From contig CAIKMJ010000080.1 in assembly GCA_903828455.1 (NCBI GenBank), forward strand, positions 17,524 to 81,523: a stretch of 64,000 nt of DNA, read 5' to 3'. The translations under genes were made by a program, and so were the position numbers. The notes beneath the pieces were generated by a model, which saw only the letters and a program-made list of their open reading frames with translations, ran no database searches and was not told where the DNA came from. Origin of the DNA: an uncultured Acidobacteriia bacterium. Lineage in GTDB: Bacteria; Acidobacteriota; Terriglobia; Bryobacterales; Bryobacteraceae. This document shows positions 9,162-19,305 of this stretch, piece by piece. The first letter of the stretch is position 1. Every line of letters starts with the position of its first letter.

Positions 9162-10010
9162 ATGAAATCGCAATCCTTCGGCTTAACGCTTCTGCTGCTG
9201 ATGACGCCGGCCGTGTTTGGCCAGAAAATGCTGGTGGCGGACGGGCATACCGATACCTACACGCTCATCAACAAGGCTTTCGGCGGATCGGCGGAAGAGC
9301 CGCCGGACTGTGGGCATCCGGCATTCGGTCCGCACATCACACAGGACGCGGATGCGGAACTCGGCCGGCCGGTCTTCCTTTTTCACATGCACCTGACGCC
9401 GGATAACGACCGCTGCAGCAACTTCGGCAGGCAAAGGAATGAGATCAAGACGTACGGTCCTTCGCCGGATGCTCTGAAGGGGTTCTACGGCGACACGGTT
9501 ACGTTTCGCTGGAAGTTTCGTCTGGAAGCGGGATTCCGCCCGTCCGGCGTATTCACCCACCTTCATCAGGTGAAGGCCGCGGACGGGGACGATGCCTTTG
9601 CGCTTATCACGATCAGCGCTCACGCCGGGGGCGCTCAGGCGGGGAAACCGAACACGCTGCGGGTGATCGGCATCGATTCCAAAAACACGACGACGATACT
9701 GAAGGAGCAGCCGCTCGATCCCTTTGTCGGCCACTGGATTGAGGCTTACGAACGAATCCAGTACGGCGGACCGACGCATGGGGCCGGCGAGTCCGGAACA
9801 TACCGGCTGAGTCTGACGGATGTGGCGACCGGCAAGGTGCTGCTGGAATACGTGAACCCCAGCCTGGATCTGTGGCGAAGCGGCACAACCTTCGTGCGGC
9901 CCAAGTGGGGAATTTACCGGAGCCTCGAGGACAAAGAACAGCTGCGGGATGAAATCGTGCGTTTCAACGATTTCTGCCTGGCCAAAGGAAAGGAAGACTG
10001 CCGGCCATGA
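9162..10010 (+). CDS. Exported polysaccharide lyase, heparinase-I-like jelly roll
   Basis: A signal peptide (residues 1-20, ending VFGQ) is followed by a 260-residue beta-rich domain. The strand order, FRWKFRLE, FTHLHQVKA and near the end RPKWGIYRS, resembles the heparin-lyase-I-like polysaccharide lyase fold. Such enzymes cleave uronic-acid polymers by beta-elimination and leave 4,5-unsaturated ends. Four cysteines in the N-terminal third and the export signal suggest a periplasmic or secreted enzyme. GAGG lies just upstream of the ATG. The next gene starts inside this stop codon (4-bp overlap), and the GH88 enzyme three genes on would remove the unsaturated residue, which supports the lyase call. 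The family assignment is from memory and the substrate is unknown. Confidence 0.6.
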   Translation: MKSQSFGLTLLLLMTPAVFGQKMLVADGHTDTYTLINKAFGGSAEEPPDCGHPAFGPHITQDADAELGRPVFLFHMHLTPDNDRCSNFGRQRNEIKTYGPSPDALKGFYGDTVTFRWKFRLEAGFRPSGVFTHLHQVKAADGDDAFALITISAHAGGAQAGKPNTLRVIGIDSKNTTTILKEQPLDPFVGHWIEAYERIQYGGPTHGAGESGTYRLSLTDVATGKVLLEYVNPSLDLWRSGTTFVRPKWGIYRSLEDKEQLRDEIVRFNDFCLAKGKEDCRP

Positions 10011-11164
10011 ACCGCAGAGTCTTTCTGGCCGCGGCAGCGGCGAACCTTTCGCGACGCGCAATCGCCGGTGAGCGGTTCGACGCGGCGGCGTTCGACAGAG
10101 CCCGCGTTCTGCGCCAGGCGCGCTTGCTGCTGAAGCAGAATCCGGTCACGGTTACGGCAGCGCAGAGTCCGCGCAGCGCCGGCGGGCTGCATGATTTTTT
10201 CTCCGAGGGCGATTACTGGTGGCCCGATCCGAAAAATCCCTCCGGACCGTATGTGCAGCGGGACGGGCTGACAAACCTGGACAACTTTGTCGCTCATCGT
10301 CAGTCCCTGATGAAGCTCAGCGTCGCGGTGCCGGCTCTGACCGCGGCGTGGAAGCTGACGCGCGAGAAGGCGTTTGCGGAGCATGCGGCTCGGCACGTTC
10401 GCGCGTGGTTTGTGGACGAAGCCACGCGAATGAATCCGAATCTGCAGTTTGCGCAGGCGATCCACGGTAAGACGAGCGGGCGAGGGACCGGCGTGATCGA
10501 CACCATTCATCTGGTGGAGGTCGCAAGGGCAATTCCTTGGCTCGCCGAATCGCGGGCCATGAGCAGCGGAGAGTTCGACGCGGCGCGCGCCTGGTTTGCG
10601 GACTACCTCAACTGGATGAGCACCAGCCCGAACGGCATTGAAGAGCGCGACACGAAGAACAACCACACCACGTGCTGGGTCATGCAGGCGGCGGCGTTTG
10701 CGAGCCTCGCGGGAAACCGCCCGATGCTCCTCTGGTGCGCCAACCGGTTTCGCAGTGTGATCGTTCCCGGACAGATTGCGCCGGACGGCAGGTTGCCGCT
10801 CGAACTGGCGCGAACCAAGCCCTACGGTTACTGCCTTTTCAATCTGGATGCGCTGGCGACGATCTGCCGGATCGTGTCAGCGGACGGCGACGATCTCTGG
10901 AACTTCGTTACGCCGGACGGGCGGGGAATGAAGAAAGCGGTGGAGTACATGTTCCCCTATATCGCAGACAAGCGACGCTGGCCGCTGCCGCCGGATGTGA
11001 TGTACGACGAATACTGGCCGATGCGGCAGGCGGCTCTGTTATTCGGCGGGCTGGCATGGGATCGGGCGGAATATCTGGCGGTGTGGAAGAAACTTCCGGC
11101 CGAATCCGGTGTTGACGAAGTGATCCGCAATTATTTTATTCGCCAGCCCGTGCTTTGGGTGTGA
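10007..11164 (+). CDS. Alginate-lyase-family protein
   Basis: This 385-residue protein has a Tat-like or lipoprotein-free signal start (MNRRVFLAAAAANLSRRAIA) and an alpha/alpha-barrel typical of the alginate lyase family (PF05426-like, PL5/PL38 region of sequence space). Visible signatures are YWWPDPKNPSGPY, HGKTSGRGTGVID, KNNHTTCW (the Asn-His pair expected to bind the uronate and act in catalysis) and the Tyr-containing PYGYCLFNLDA. Family members cleave mannuronate- or glucuronate-containing chains by elimination. It overlaps the preceding lyase by 4 bp and precedes a GH2 enzyme, so the two lyases are co-produced. Alginate itself is not proven; glucuronan-type substrates are equally possible. 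Confidence 0.8.
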   Translation: MNRRVFLAAAAANLSRRAIAGERFDAAAFDRARVLRQARLLLKQNPVTVTAAQSPRSAGGLHDFFSEGDYWWPDPKNPSGPYVQRDGLTNLDNFVAHRQSLMKLSVAVPALTAAWKLTREKAFAEHAARHVRAWFVDEATRMNPNLQFAQAIHGKTSGRGTGVIDTIHLVEVARAIPWLAESRAMSSGEFDAARAWFADYLNWMSTSPNGIEERDTKNNHTTCWVMQAAAFASLAGNRPMLLWCANRFRSVIVPGQIAPDGRLPLELARTKPYGYCLFNLDALATICRIVSADGDDLWNFVTPDGRGMKKAVEYMFPYIADKRRWPLPPDVMYDEYWPMRQAALLFGGLAWDRAEYLAVWKKLPAESGVDEVIRNYFIRQPVLWV

Positions 11165-11192
11165 TGGCCGGTTACGAAGGACGGCGAGAAGG

Positions 11193-13661
11193 ATGACGAG
11201 ACGAACTCTTCTGCAGGGTGTTACAGGCGCCACGATTGCGGGCCGGCTTGCCTCCTTCGCGCGCGGCGCAACGGACGGGGTGAAGACCTACTCGCAGCGT
11301 CTGCTTAAAGGCTGGGAGTGCTATCGCGGAAATCTGGGCGGACCGTGGGAAGCATTTCGGGGCAGCGCGGCGGCGGCCAACGTGGAATGGACCGCGATCC
11401 CGTCCATGCCGCATTGCTTCAACGATCGTGATGCGGCCGATCCGGACCAGGGCTACTATCAGGGTCCGGGCTGGTATCGGACGACGCTGAAGCCGGAGAA
11501 TCCTTACGCGAACGGCCGCACGCTGCTTCACTTCGAAGGGGCCGGACAGAAGACACGGGTGTTTGTCTACCTGAATCCGGTTGCCGAACACGTCGGCGGA
11601 TACGACGAGTGGGGAGTCGACATTACCGACGCAGTTGCCGCTGAAGTCAGGGCGAATAAGGGCAACGTCCGGCTGGCAGTGTGGTCGGACAATTCGCGGG
11701 ATCAGGAGATGATCCCGTCGAGCCAGAGCGATTTCAATTTGTATGGCGGGCTCTACCGCTATGTGAACCTGGTTTACGTTCCCGCCATTTCGCTGGAGCG
11801 GGTCCACATCGAAAGCAAAGCGGAGGCAGGAGGCAAAGCGTCCGCCGCGGTGCGCGTGCGATTGTACAATCCGTCTGCGCTGACCGATGAGGTCGAGATC
11901 GGAATTGAAATTCTGGATCCCGCGGGGAAGGCGATCCACACTTCCTCGCGACGGATGGCGCCGTGGCAGGGTGAGCAGCAGCTCGTTGGTTTTGCTGTCG
12001 CCGATGCGCAGCTGTGGTCTCCGGACAGGCCCGCTTTGTATCGCTGCCAGGTGACGCTGAAAAGCGTGCATGGTGAGACGGCGGCGAGCGAGCGATTCGG
12101 CCTCCGGTACTTCGAATGGGTGGAGCACGGCCCGTTCAAACTGAATGGAGAACGACTGCTGCTGCGCGGCACGCATCGTCATGAGGACCACGCCGGAGTC
12201 GCGGCGGCGATGACCGAAGAGCTGATCCGCAGGGAGTTGCTCATGATCCGCGGGATGGGGGCCAACTTTATGCGCCTCGCGCACATTCAGCAGTCTCCTT
12301 TGGTGCTGGATCTCTGCGACGAACTGGGCATTCTCATCTGGGAAGAGATTCCGTGGTGCCGGGGCGGCGTGGGCGGCGACAAATACAAGGAACAGGCCCG
12401 CCGCATGCTGCGCAACATGATCGACCAGCACTATAACCATCCGTCGGTCATCCTTTGGGGACTGGGGAATGAGAACGACTGGCCGGGCGATTTCCCGAAG
12501 TTCGATGAAGAAGGGATCAAGTCCTTCATGCGGGAGCTGAACGGAATTGCGCACGCCGCCGATCCGTCGCGCAAGACGGTGATCCGGCGTTGCCCGTTCG
12601 CGGCGGATATACCGGATGTTTATTCGCCATCCATCTGGGCCGGCTGGTACAGCGGAACGTTCCCGGAGTACCGGAAGTCGGTTGAAGCAGAAATGAAGAA
12701 GGTGAAACACTTCTTCCACGCCGAATGGGGCGGCGACAGCCACGCCCGCCGCCATTCGGAAAATCCCGACGCAGGGCTGGCGAAGATTGCCACCGGCCAG
12801 GGAACCGAGGAGCGCAGCCTGGACTATCTGCTGACCGGCGGACAGGCTCGGGCGTCCAAAGACGGAGACTGGTCGGAGACCTATATCTGCAATCTGTTCG
12901 ACTGGCACCTGAAAGAGCAGGAGGCGATCCCGAATTTGACCGGCGCGGCGCAGTGGATTTTCAAGGATTTTTCGACGCCGCTGCGGCCGGAAAATCCCGT
13001 CCCGCGCATGAACCAGAAAGGGGTGGTGGAGCGCGATCTCACGCCGAAAGAGAGCTACTACGTCTTTCAGTCTTATTGGGCGCAAAAGCCGATGGTCCGA
13101 ATCTACGGACATACGTGGCCGATTCGCTGGGGCGAGGCCGGTGAGGCGAAGCTCGTGAAGGTCTATTCGAATTGCGCAACCGCGGAGCTTTTTCTGAACG
13201 GCAAGACGTGCGGAGTCAGGAATCGCAACAGTCAGGACTTTCCTGCCGCGGGGCTGCGGTGGTCGGTGCAGTTTCGCGCCGGAGAAAACCGGCTTCGGGT
13301 GGTGGCCGCGCGGAACGGCGTTACGGTCACAGATGAGATCTCGTTCCTTTATCAGACCGAGAAGTGGGGAGCGCCGGCAAGGCTTGAGCTGACCGAGGTG
13401 AGTCGCAGCGGCGGCGCGTCGACGGTGGAAGCGCGGCTCTTCGATGAGGCGGGTATCGCTTGTCTCGACGCGCGCCAGCGTGTGCGTTTTGCGCTTTCGG
13501 GAGACGGAACACTACTCGACAATCTGGGGACTTCGACGGGTTCGCGCGAGGTTGAACTTTACAACGGCCGGGCGATGATTTCATTGCGCACCAACGGCGG
13601 AGTTTCCGAAGTCAGTGCCGCGGTGAAGGGGTTGCGATCGGCGTTTCTGAGGATCGCATAG
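11193..13661 (+). CDS. Exported glycoside hydrolase family 2, large form
   Basis: The 822-residue protein begins with a twin-Arg-like leader (MTRRTLLQGVTGATIAGRLA). It has the GH2 order of sugar-binding domain (about 35-200), Ig-like domain (about 200-310), TIM barrel (about 315-610) and then further beta domains to the C-terminus. The acid/base is Glu427 in WGLGNEND and the nucleophile is Glu511 in FFHAEWGGD. The extra C-terminal Ig-like domains (about 650-820) resemble those of large beta-galactosidases. It follows the alginate-lyase-family gene after 28 bp and ends directly against the GH88 start. Its specificity may differ from the smaller GH2 at 1570-3387, which would give the locus two exo-activities. 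Confidence 0.88.
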   Translation: MTRRTLLQGVTGATIAGRLASFARGATDGVKTYSQRLLKGWECYRGNLGGPWEAFRGSAAAANVEWTAIPSMPHCFNDRDAADPDQGYYQGPGWYRTTLKPENPYANGRTLLHFEGAGQKTRVFVYLNPVAEHVGGYDEWGVDITDAVAAEVRANKGNVRLAVWSDNSRDQEMIPSSQSDFNLYGGLYRYVNLVYVPAISLERVHIESKAEAGGKASAAVRVRLYNPSALTDEVEIGIEILDPAGKAIHTSSRRMAPWQGEQQLVGFAVADAQLWSPDRPALYRCQVTLKSVHGETAASERFGLRYFEWVEHGPFKLNGERLLLRGTHRHEDHAGVAAAMTEELIRRELLMIRGMGANFMRLAHIQQSPLVLDLCDELGILIWEEIPWCRGGVGGDKYKEQARRMLRNMIDQHYNHPSVILWGLGNENDWPGDFPKFDEEGIKSFMRELNGIAHAADPSRKTVIRRCPFAADIPDVYSPSIWAGWYSGTFPEYRKSVEAEMKKVKHFFHAEWGGDSHARRHSENPDAGLAKIATGQGTEERSLDYLLTGGQARASKDGDWSETYICNLFDWHLKEQEAIPNLTGAAQWIFKDFSTPLRPENPVPRMNQKGVVERDLTPKESYYVFQSYWAQKPMVRIYGHTWPIRWGEAGEAKLVKVYSNCATAELFLNGKTCGVRNRNSQDFPAAGLRWSVQFRAGENRLRVVAARNGVTVTDEISFLYQTEKWGAPARLELTEVSRSGGASTVEARLFDEAGIACLDARQRVRFALSGDGTLLDNLGTSTGSREVELYNGRAMISLRTNGGVSEVSAAVKGLRSAFLRIA

Positions 13662-15380
13662 ATGCGAGGTCTCGTCGGTCTTTTTGCGATGGTGACGCTG
13701 GCTGGGCAGCTTGCGGCCGCACCGCACGTGAAGGTCGTGAAGTTCTCTGTCTCGAATCCCTCGGATCAGCCGCGGGTGGACGGGAATGTCGCGCTGAAGA
13801 TTGGCGACATACGGAAAATTGCGCCGGATTTTTCGCCAGCCGATGCGATCGTAACCGCCACCGAAGCCGCCACCCTGGCGGCAGATGCGGCGGTGTTGCA
13901 GGCGAGCGAAATTCCGTTTCGTGTGACTCCGACAGAGCTGATCGTGCAGCTTGGTCTTGCGCCGCATCAGACCCGGATCGTGACTGTTGCGTGGGGCGAG
14001 CGAACAACGATCCTTCGACTCAGACAGAATGGCGCGGACAACCAGACCGGAATCCTCCTGCCCGGCGCAGCCTCACCGACACGGCTTCACCCCGCTGCCG
14101 TATTCCGCGACGGGGTGGCGGCCGTCGATCCGCCGGCGCGGGTGCAGTTGCTGTCGCGCTCCGGTGCGGCACAGTCGGCGCCTCCGGACACGCTGACACC
14201 CGTGCGCCGCAGCCGTGCTCAGGCGATCGCGCTCATGCAGGAAGCCGCTTCCCGCACCGCACGCAAATTTGAACCATTGATCGGCGCGACCGATCCGAAG
14301 GCCGCCGACAAATATGCGGGCGCGGGCTTTTTCACCGAAGGCGACGCTGCGACGGGTGAATGGAAGCCGCAGAAAGGTTACTTCTGGACGGCCGGCTTCT
14401 GGGCGGGGGAACTGTGGGCGCTGTATGAACGAAGCCACGACCCGGAGTTCCGGCGATGGGCCGAGTTGTGGACGGCACGGCTGCTGGGCAACGAGTCGAA
14501 ACAGAACCACGATACCGGGATGCTGAATTTTAATTCGTCAGCGGCCGCATATCGAATTACTCACGACGCGAAATACCGCGAGGGTGGATTGCGCGCGGCC
14601 GAGCGACTGCGTGAGCACTTCAACACGCGGACCGGCCTCGTTGCAGCCTGGGCGCCGAACGGAGACGACTCAATCATCGATACGATGATGAATCTGCAGA
14701 TCTGGTGGTGGGCTGCCGACGAGACCGGTGACCCGAAGTGGCGCGAACCGGGCCGCAGCCACGCGCTGCGCGCGGCGGAGTGGCTGATGCGAAGCGACGG
14801 CTCGGCGTATCACTCGGTACACTACAATCCCGGCGACAATCGCCAGAAATTCACATCCAGTGGAAAGATACTGACGCTGGCAAACGAGACGGCGCCAGGT
14901 CAGCTGGTATTCAACCACACCCACCAGGGCTACGCGGCCGATTCGGCATGGGCGAGAGGTCAGGGCTGGGCGGTCTACGGATTCGCGGAAGCATATCGCG
15001 CGACACGCGAAGCGAGGTTGCTCGAAACGGCGGAGCACGCAGCCCAATTTGCCATCGATCACCTGCCGGACGATGGCGTCCCCTGGTACGACTATTCCGA
15101 TGAAGGAGTCTTCTTCCGCAATCGTGACAGTTCGGCCGGCGCGATTCTGGCGAGTGGCCTGCTGCGCCTCGCGGAACTGACACCGGATTCCGCGCGGGCG
15201 ACCGTGTATCGCCGCGAAGCGGAGCGCATTACGGAATCCCTGATCGAGCGATACCTGTCGCCTGCCGGCACACTTCGCCACGGTTCCTCGACCCGGCCGA
15301 GCGACGTGTCTCTCATATACGGGGACTACTATTTGCTGGAGTCGCTCTTCCGGCTGGAAGATAATTCCGCTCGTCACTGA
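13662..15380 (+). CDS. Exported GH88 unsaturated glucuronyl hydrolase with N-terminal extension
   Basis: A signal peptide (1-20) and an extension of roughly 160 residues precede a GH88 alpha/alpha-barrel (about 185-565). The two catalytic aspartates of the family are visible: Asp284 in QNHDTGM and Asp340 in IDTMMN. The conserved substrate loop [18 protein letters not shown] and the C-terminal [14 protein letters not shown] are also present. GH88 hydrates and removes the 4,5-unsaturated uronate that polysaccharide lyases leave, so it completes the work of the two upstream lyases. The ATG follows the previous TAG with no gap. The extension has beta-strand character, and its start ([18 protein letters not shown]) recalls the opening of DUF4861-like domains, but I cannot assign it. 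Confidence 0.87.
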   Translation: MRGLVGLFAMVTLAGQLAAAPHVKVVKFSVSNPSDQPRVDGNVALKIGDIRKIAPDFSPADAIVTATEAATLAADAAVLQASEIPFRVTPTELIVQLGLAPHQTRIVTVAWGERTTILRLRQNGADNQTGILLPGAASPTRLHPAAVFRDGVAAVDPPARVQLLSRSGAAQSAPPDTLTPVRRSRAQAIALMQEAASRTARKFEPLIGATDPKAADKYAGAGFFTEGDAATGEWKPQKGYFWTAGFWAGELWALYERSHDPEFRRWAELWTARLLGNESKQNHDTGMLNFNSSAAAYRITHDAKYREGGLRAAERLREHFNTRTGLVAAWAPNGDDSIIDTMMNLQIWWWAADETGDPKWREPGRSHALRAAEWLMRSDGSAYHSVHYNPGDNRQKFTSSGKILTLANETAPGQLVFNHTHQGYAADSAWARGQGWAVYGFAEAYRATREARLLETAEHAAQFAIDHLPDDGVPWYDYSDEGVFFRNRDSSAGAILASGLLRLAELTPDSARATVYRREAERITESLIERYLSPAGTLRHGSSTRPSDVSLIYGDYYLLESLFRLEDNSARH

Positions 15381-15419
15381 GATCAGGCAGGGTCGTCGGG
15401 ACAGTCGTGTGGTCCGAAA

Positions 15420-15448
15420 GTTCGTTCTTCCTGAAATGAAGCACGAAC
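15420..15448. terminator. Stem-loop after the GH88 gene
   Basis: An 11-position stem with one mismatch (arms 15420-15430 and 15438-15448, 7-base loop) lies 39 bp past the GH88 stop. No T-run follows, so it may be an mRNA-stabilising hairpin rather than an intrinsic terminator. The rest of 15381-15563 shows nothing recognisable. Confidence 0.3.
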
Positions 15449-15562
15449 CTGCGGAGCGCAGAGATGATCTGAGCGACAGTTATTGGCCGCTTTGACAACG
15501 ATAACGGTCCAGTGATCCGAAGCCGGAAATAAGGGAGCTACGAGCGAAAATCCGGGGTGAGG

Positions 15563-15628
<66 letters not shown>

Positions 15629-15638
<10 letters not shown>

Positions 15639-17401
15639 GCTTTAGCGGTCCTGATCGTTGTACCGTGCCGCGTGGTAATTTCGGCAGGCGCCGCCGGAAT
15701 GACCGGCAGCAGAACGAAAGAAGCCCTCTCTCGATCATGGTACAACGTCTGCGTCGCCCGCTGAAAGCGTGTGGCGTCGGCTTCCGTCTCGCCGGTGTTG
15801 GGATTGCGATCGAAGCGGGGGAAATTGCTGCTCGAAATCTCTACGCGGATGCGATGCCCCGCTTTGAAAACATTGCTGGTCACGCCCGCGTCGACGTTCA
15901 CTTTCGCCACCTCGCCGGGCGGGAGCAGCCTGGGCGCGCTCAGCGATTCGCGGTACCGCAGCCGCAGCACGCCATCGGTCAGGTTGATGGCGCGGCCGTC
16001 GGGATAGACATCCACCAGCTTTGCGGTGAAGTCGGTGTCGGGCGCGGTTGACGCCACGTAAAGCACGGCCTGCACGGGTCCGGTCACTTCCGTGTCCTTC
16101 ACCATGGCACCGCTCGTGTAGACCAGCACGTCGCGCCGCTGTTCGACGCCGCGCTGATTCATAGGGCCCCACGGGAAGATCTTCGGATCGCAGCAGACCG
16201 CGCCGCCGGTGGTGGGCACGGGGTTGTGAGGATCGTAAACAAAGCTGTCCTTTGCCACGCCGGCGTCAGGACGCGTCGCCAGCGCGCCATCGCCCTGCAG
16301 GGTGTTGGCGTGCCCGAAACTGGTGAGGTAAAACTTCACCGGTTTGGCTCGCGCGAGCGGCCACTCGTCTTCGTCGCGCCACTGATTGCTGCCCATAACG
16401 AACAAACGGACGGCGTGTGACGGCGTATCGGCGTTCTGACCTTTAAGCCAGCGGTCGAACCAGGCGATCTGTTCGGTACGCAGGGAAACCTGGGAGTCTT
16501 TGCCGAAGTCCAGCGCGTCGAACTTTGTGTTGAAGATGTGCGCCCACGGGCCGATCATGATGCGCGCCCGCGTGTCGTGGCGGCTCATCTCCTCGAACGC
16601 TTCGAGATCGCTTTCGGCGAAGTTGTCGTACCAGCCGGCGACGGAGTACACCGGTAAACGGAGTTCACGGAGGTGTTCCCGCACACTCACGCTCTTCCAG
16701 AAATCATCGTAGGCGGGATGCGCCGTGGCTTCTTTCCAGACGTCGAGCCGGTGTCCGGTGGCCAGGCGGTCGGCATCGCGCAGCGGCAGAGCCTGCACGT
16801 ACTTCACGAAGTCGGGCGGCACGAAGCCGGGGGCGTGCATGTTGTCGGCGAGCCACATCAGCCGGTGCCCCAGTTTCATGGCGCCGCCGGTGGAGTAGAA
16901 TCGGTCGCGGTAATCGTCGTCGCCGGCCACGTAGGGGAAGATCGCCTTCAGGTGCGGATTGTGGGACAGCGCCGCTTTCCACTGGGCGATCCCCAGATAG
17001 CTGCCGCCGTACATTCCGACTGAACCGTCCGACCACGCCTGCGCCGCAATCCAGTTGATCGTGTCGTCGCCGTCGCGCACTTCCTGATTGATGGGCTCGA
17101 AGACGCCGCCGGACTGGTAGCGCCCGCGCACATCCTGCACCACGACGGCGTAGCCATGGTTGACGAATGACTGGTAATTGGCAGTGGCGGACTTTCCCTT
17201 GCCGTAGGGCGTTCGCAGCAGGATGGCCGGATAGCGTCCGGGCGAGGCGGGGCGGAACACGTTGGCGCTGAGCCGGACGCCGTCGCGCATGAGCGCGGTG
17301 ATGTTGAATTCGCTTGTGGTGGGCACCATCGGGGCGGGACGGACGGTGGAGGCGGTCAGGGACAAGGTGCCCGCCGCCAGTCCGCAGCCGAAAATGATCA
17401 T
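15629..17401 (-). CDS. CocE/NonD-family serine hydrolase
   Basis: A 590-residue exported hydrolase. The start at 17401 (MIIFGCGLAAGTLSLTAS, signal peptide) overlaps the upstream glycosyltransferase stop by 4 bp; a longer frame adds 23 unlikely residues. The N-terminal alpha/beta-hydrolase domain (about 30-330) has Ser134 in GGSYLG, the X-Pro dipeptidyl-peptidase/cocaine-esterase nucleophile. The C-terminal PepX_C jelly roll runs about 340-570 and ends LLPVIP. Family members hydrolyse esters or acyl-amino bonds, and the substrate here is unknown. About 20 residues follow the usual domain end and run into tRNA-Cys, whose bases 8-10 supply the TAG stop. Confidence 0.85.
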
Positions 17402-18486
17402 GCCGAATCGCACAAGACCTGCCAGTACCTTTTCGCCACCGCTTCTATTGCGTGATGCCCGGCGATCCACTTTCGCGCCTGTTCGCCGATGTCGCGCGCC
17501 ACCTGCGGAAACGCCGCCGCCAAAACCATATGGTCGAATAATTCGCCGCGCTCGGCAATGCCCGGACGCACGCGCAGCACGGCGGTTTCCGGGTAAGCAG
17601 CATTCTCCGCGAGGTCCGACAGGATCACCGGTTTGCCCATTGCCATCAGTCGTACCGCGATTCCGGACGTTTCGCCGGCAGCGGGATAACGCAGATTCAG
17701 GCAGCAGTCGACGGCGGCCGCGGCAATCATTAAATCTTCTTCACGCAGGTGTCCGAGGCGGCGGATGGCCCGGTGCGGCGGTTCCTGATCGAGCGCGCGC
17801 GCCAGATCCTTCGACACCGGGTCGCCGGCAATCAGCAGCGCCGTGTCGGGTCGCGCGGCGTGCAGTTCGCGGAAGGCGGAGATGCATGTCATGACGCGCT
17901 TGGGTTCGCGCAGGTAGCCGAACATGCCGAACAGCCGCGCCCCTGGTGCGACGCCGATGCGGTTCCGGAAGGCAGCGATGGTGGCGGCATCCGGCACGGT
18001 CACCGGTTCGACGAAATGCGGAATCACTTCGACACGCTTCGCTCCGTGCGCCCGCGCCATCTCCGCCGCGCCGGGGTTGTGGACGATGACGGTGCGCGAG
18101 GTTTCCGCAATCCGCCGCAGCATGGGGAATTCGAAATAGCGCGGGTCGACGCCGGCGCGCCCGCTGCCGCGCCACAACTCCTCGCCGAGATCGCGGCGCC
18201 AGGTGCCGTAGTTGTGGAGCCACTCGGCCATGTATTCGTCATGCGTCAGGGTGCCGAGGAAGAAGTGCTGCAGCACGGTATCGTGCAGTACGGCGACGCC
18301 GGGGCGGCTCAGCGCAGCCGCATATATCGTCTGATGAAAGCGGTTGTTGCCGATGTGATAAAGATTCACGTCGCCGTCGCCGGGACGGACGTCTCCCGGT
18401 TGCCGCAAAGCCCGCAGCAGCGTTTCGGCGTAATCGGCGACGCCGGTTGCCGAACCGGGCGGCGGCGCATGCCAGCCGACGGTCAT
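17398..18486 (-). CDS. Glycosyltransferase, GT-B fold (family 4-like)
   Basis: The 362-residue cytoplasmic protein starts at 18486 (MTVGWHAPPPGSATGVADY), inside the stop of the upstream yggS-like gene. The GT-B signature is the donor-binding half: FGMFGYLREPKR, LLIAGDP and the C-terminal block around RYPAAGETSGIAVRLMAMGKPVI, in which Glu-Thr-Ser replaces the common E-x(7)-E layout. The N-terminal half carries a DTVLQHFF stretch like those of bacterial family-4 enzymes. It probably transfers a nucleotide sugar to a glycan or lipid acceptor. It is coupled between a YggS homologue and a CocE hydrolase, an unusual set that does not reveal the acceptor. Confidence 0.8.
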   Translation of the reverse strand: MTVGWHAPPPGSATGVADYAETLLRALRQPGDVRPGDGDVNLYHIGNNRFHQTIYAAALSRPGVAVLHDTVLQHFFLGTLTHDEYMAEWLHNYGTWRRDLGEELWRGSGRAGVDPRYFEFPMLRRIAETSRTVIVHNPGAAEMARAHGAKRVEVIPHFVEPVTVPDAATIAAFRNRIGVAPGARLFGMFGYLREPKRVMTCISAFRELHAARPDTALLIAGDPVSKDLARALDQEPPHRAIRRLGHLREEDLMIAAAAVDCCLNLRYPAAGETSGIAVRLMAMGKPVILSDLAENAAYPETAVLRVRPGIAERGELFDHMVLAAAFPQVARDIGEQARKWIAGHHAIEAVAKRYWQVLCDSA

Positions 18487-19154
18487 GGTTTGCGACGCCG
18501 GCCGAACAGCGCCGTTCCGACCCGCACCCACGTGGCGCCCTCTTCGATGGCAACTTCGAGGTCATTCGACATTCCCATGGAAAGTTCCGTGACGCCGTGC
18601 TTTGCCGCCAGTTCGCGCAGCGTCGCGAAATACGGCCGCGCCGTTTCGGCGTCTTCCGACCACGGCGGCACCGTCATCATCCCGGTCAGCCGCAGATTCG
18701 CCGACGCGCGGATCGCCTCCACAATCGCCGGCACCTCGGCTGCATCCGCGCCCGACTTGGCCTCTTCCGCGGACAGTTTGACTTCGATCATGACGTCGAG
18801 CGGCCTGCCCTCGGCGTCGAGCCTGCGGGCCAGCTTGACCGAATCCACGGTATCGACGGAGGCGAACAGTTCCGCCGCCTTCTTCGTCTTATTGGATTGC
18901 AGATGCCCGATCAGATGGAAGCGCGCGCCGCCGAGGCCCGCGACCGCGGCGGCCTTGCGCTCCATTTCCTGCACGTAGTTTTCGCCGAACTCGCGCAGTC
19001 CGGCCGCGTACGCTTCGAGAATCACTTCGGCCGGGAAGACCTTCGTTACGGCCAGCAGCTTCACGTCCGCCGGATTTCGTCCCGACCGCGCGCACGCCCG
19101 TCCGATGCGCTCCCGCACCCGCTCCAGCCTTTCGCTCAGGGATTCTTCCGCCAT
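18483..19154 (-). CDS. yggS: YggS/PLPBP-family pyridoxal-phosphate homeostasis protein
   Basis: This 223-residue PLP-binding TIM-barrel protein shows Lys38 in LLAVTK, the Schiff-base lysine. The family signatures FGENYVQEM, FHLIGHLQSNK, LTGMMTVPP and LSMGMSNDLEVAI are present, and it ends in the phosphate-binding region VRVGTALFG. Family members hold and deliver PLP and influence vitamin B6 and amino-acid balance; they are not classical enzymes. It is the first gene of a three-gene minus-strand chain and is divergent from speA, itself a PLP enzyme, with a 151-bp gap between them. Length and motifs match the family closely. Confidence 0.95.
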   Translation of the reverse strand: MAEESLSERLERVRERIGRACARSGRNPADVKLLAVTKVFPAEVILEAYAAGLREFGENYVQEMERKAAAVAGLGGARFHLIGHLQSNKTKKAAELFASVDTVDSVKLARRLDAEGRPLDVMIEVKLSAEEAKSGADAAEVPAIVEAIRASANLRLTGMMTVPPWSEDAETARPYFATLRELAAKHGVTELSMGMSNDLEVAIEEGATWVRVGTALFGRRRKP

Positions 19155-19305
19155 GCTCTAACCGATCATATCCGGCGGCGACGCGGCCGGCCCGCGCGGT
19201 GCGGCCGGATTACGGTACGCCGCAGGCCGGAGGAAACTTTTTGTTGCTCCCGCCGTCAATCCGAAGGACACTAATAATTTCGTGGTTTAGTCGCGAGGCC
19301 GCCGC

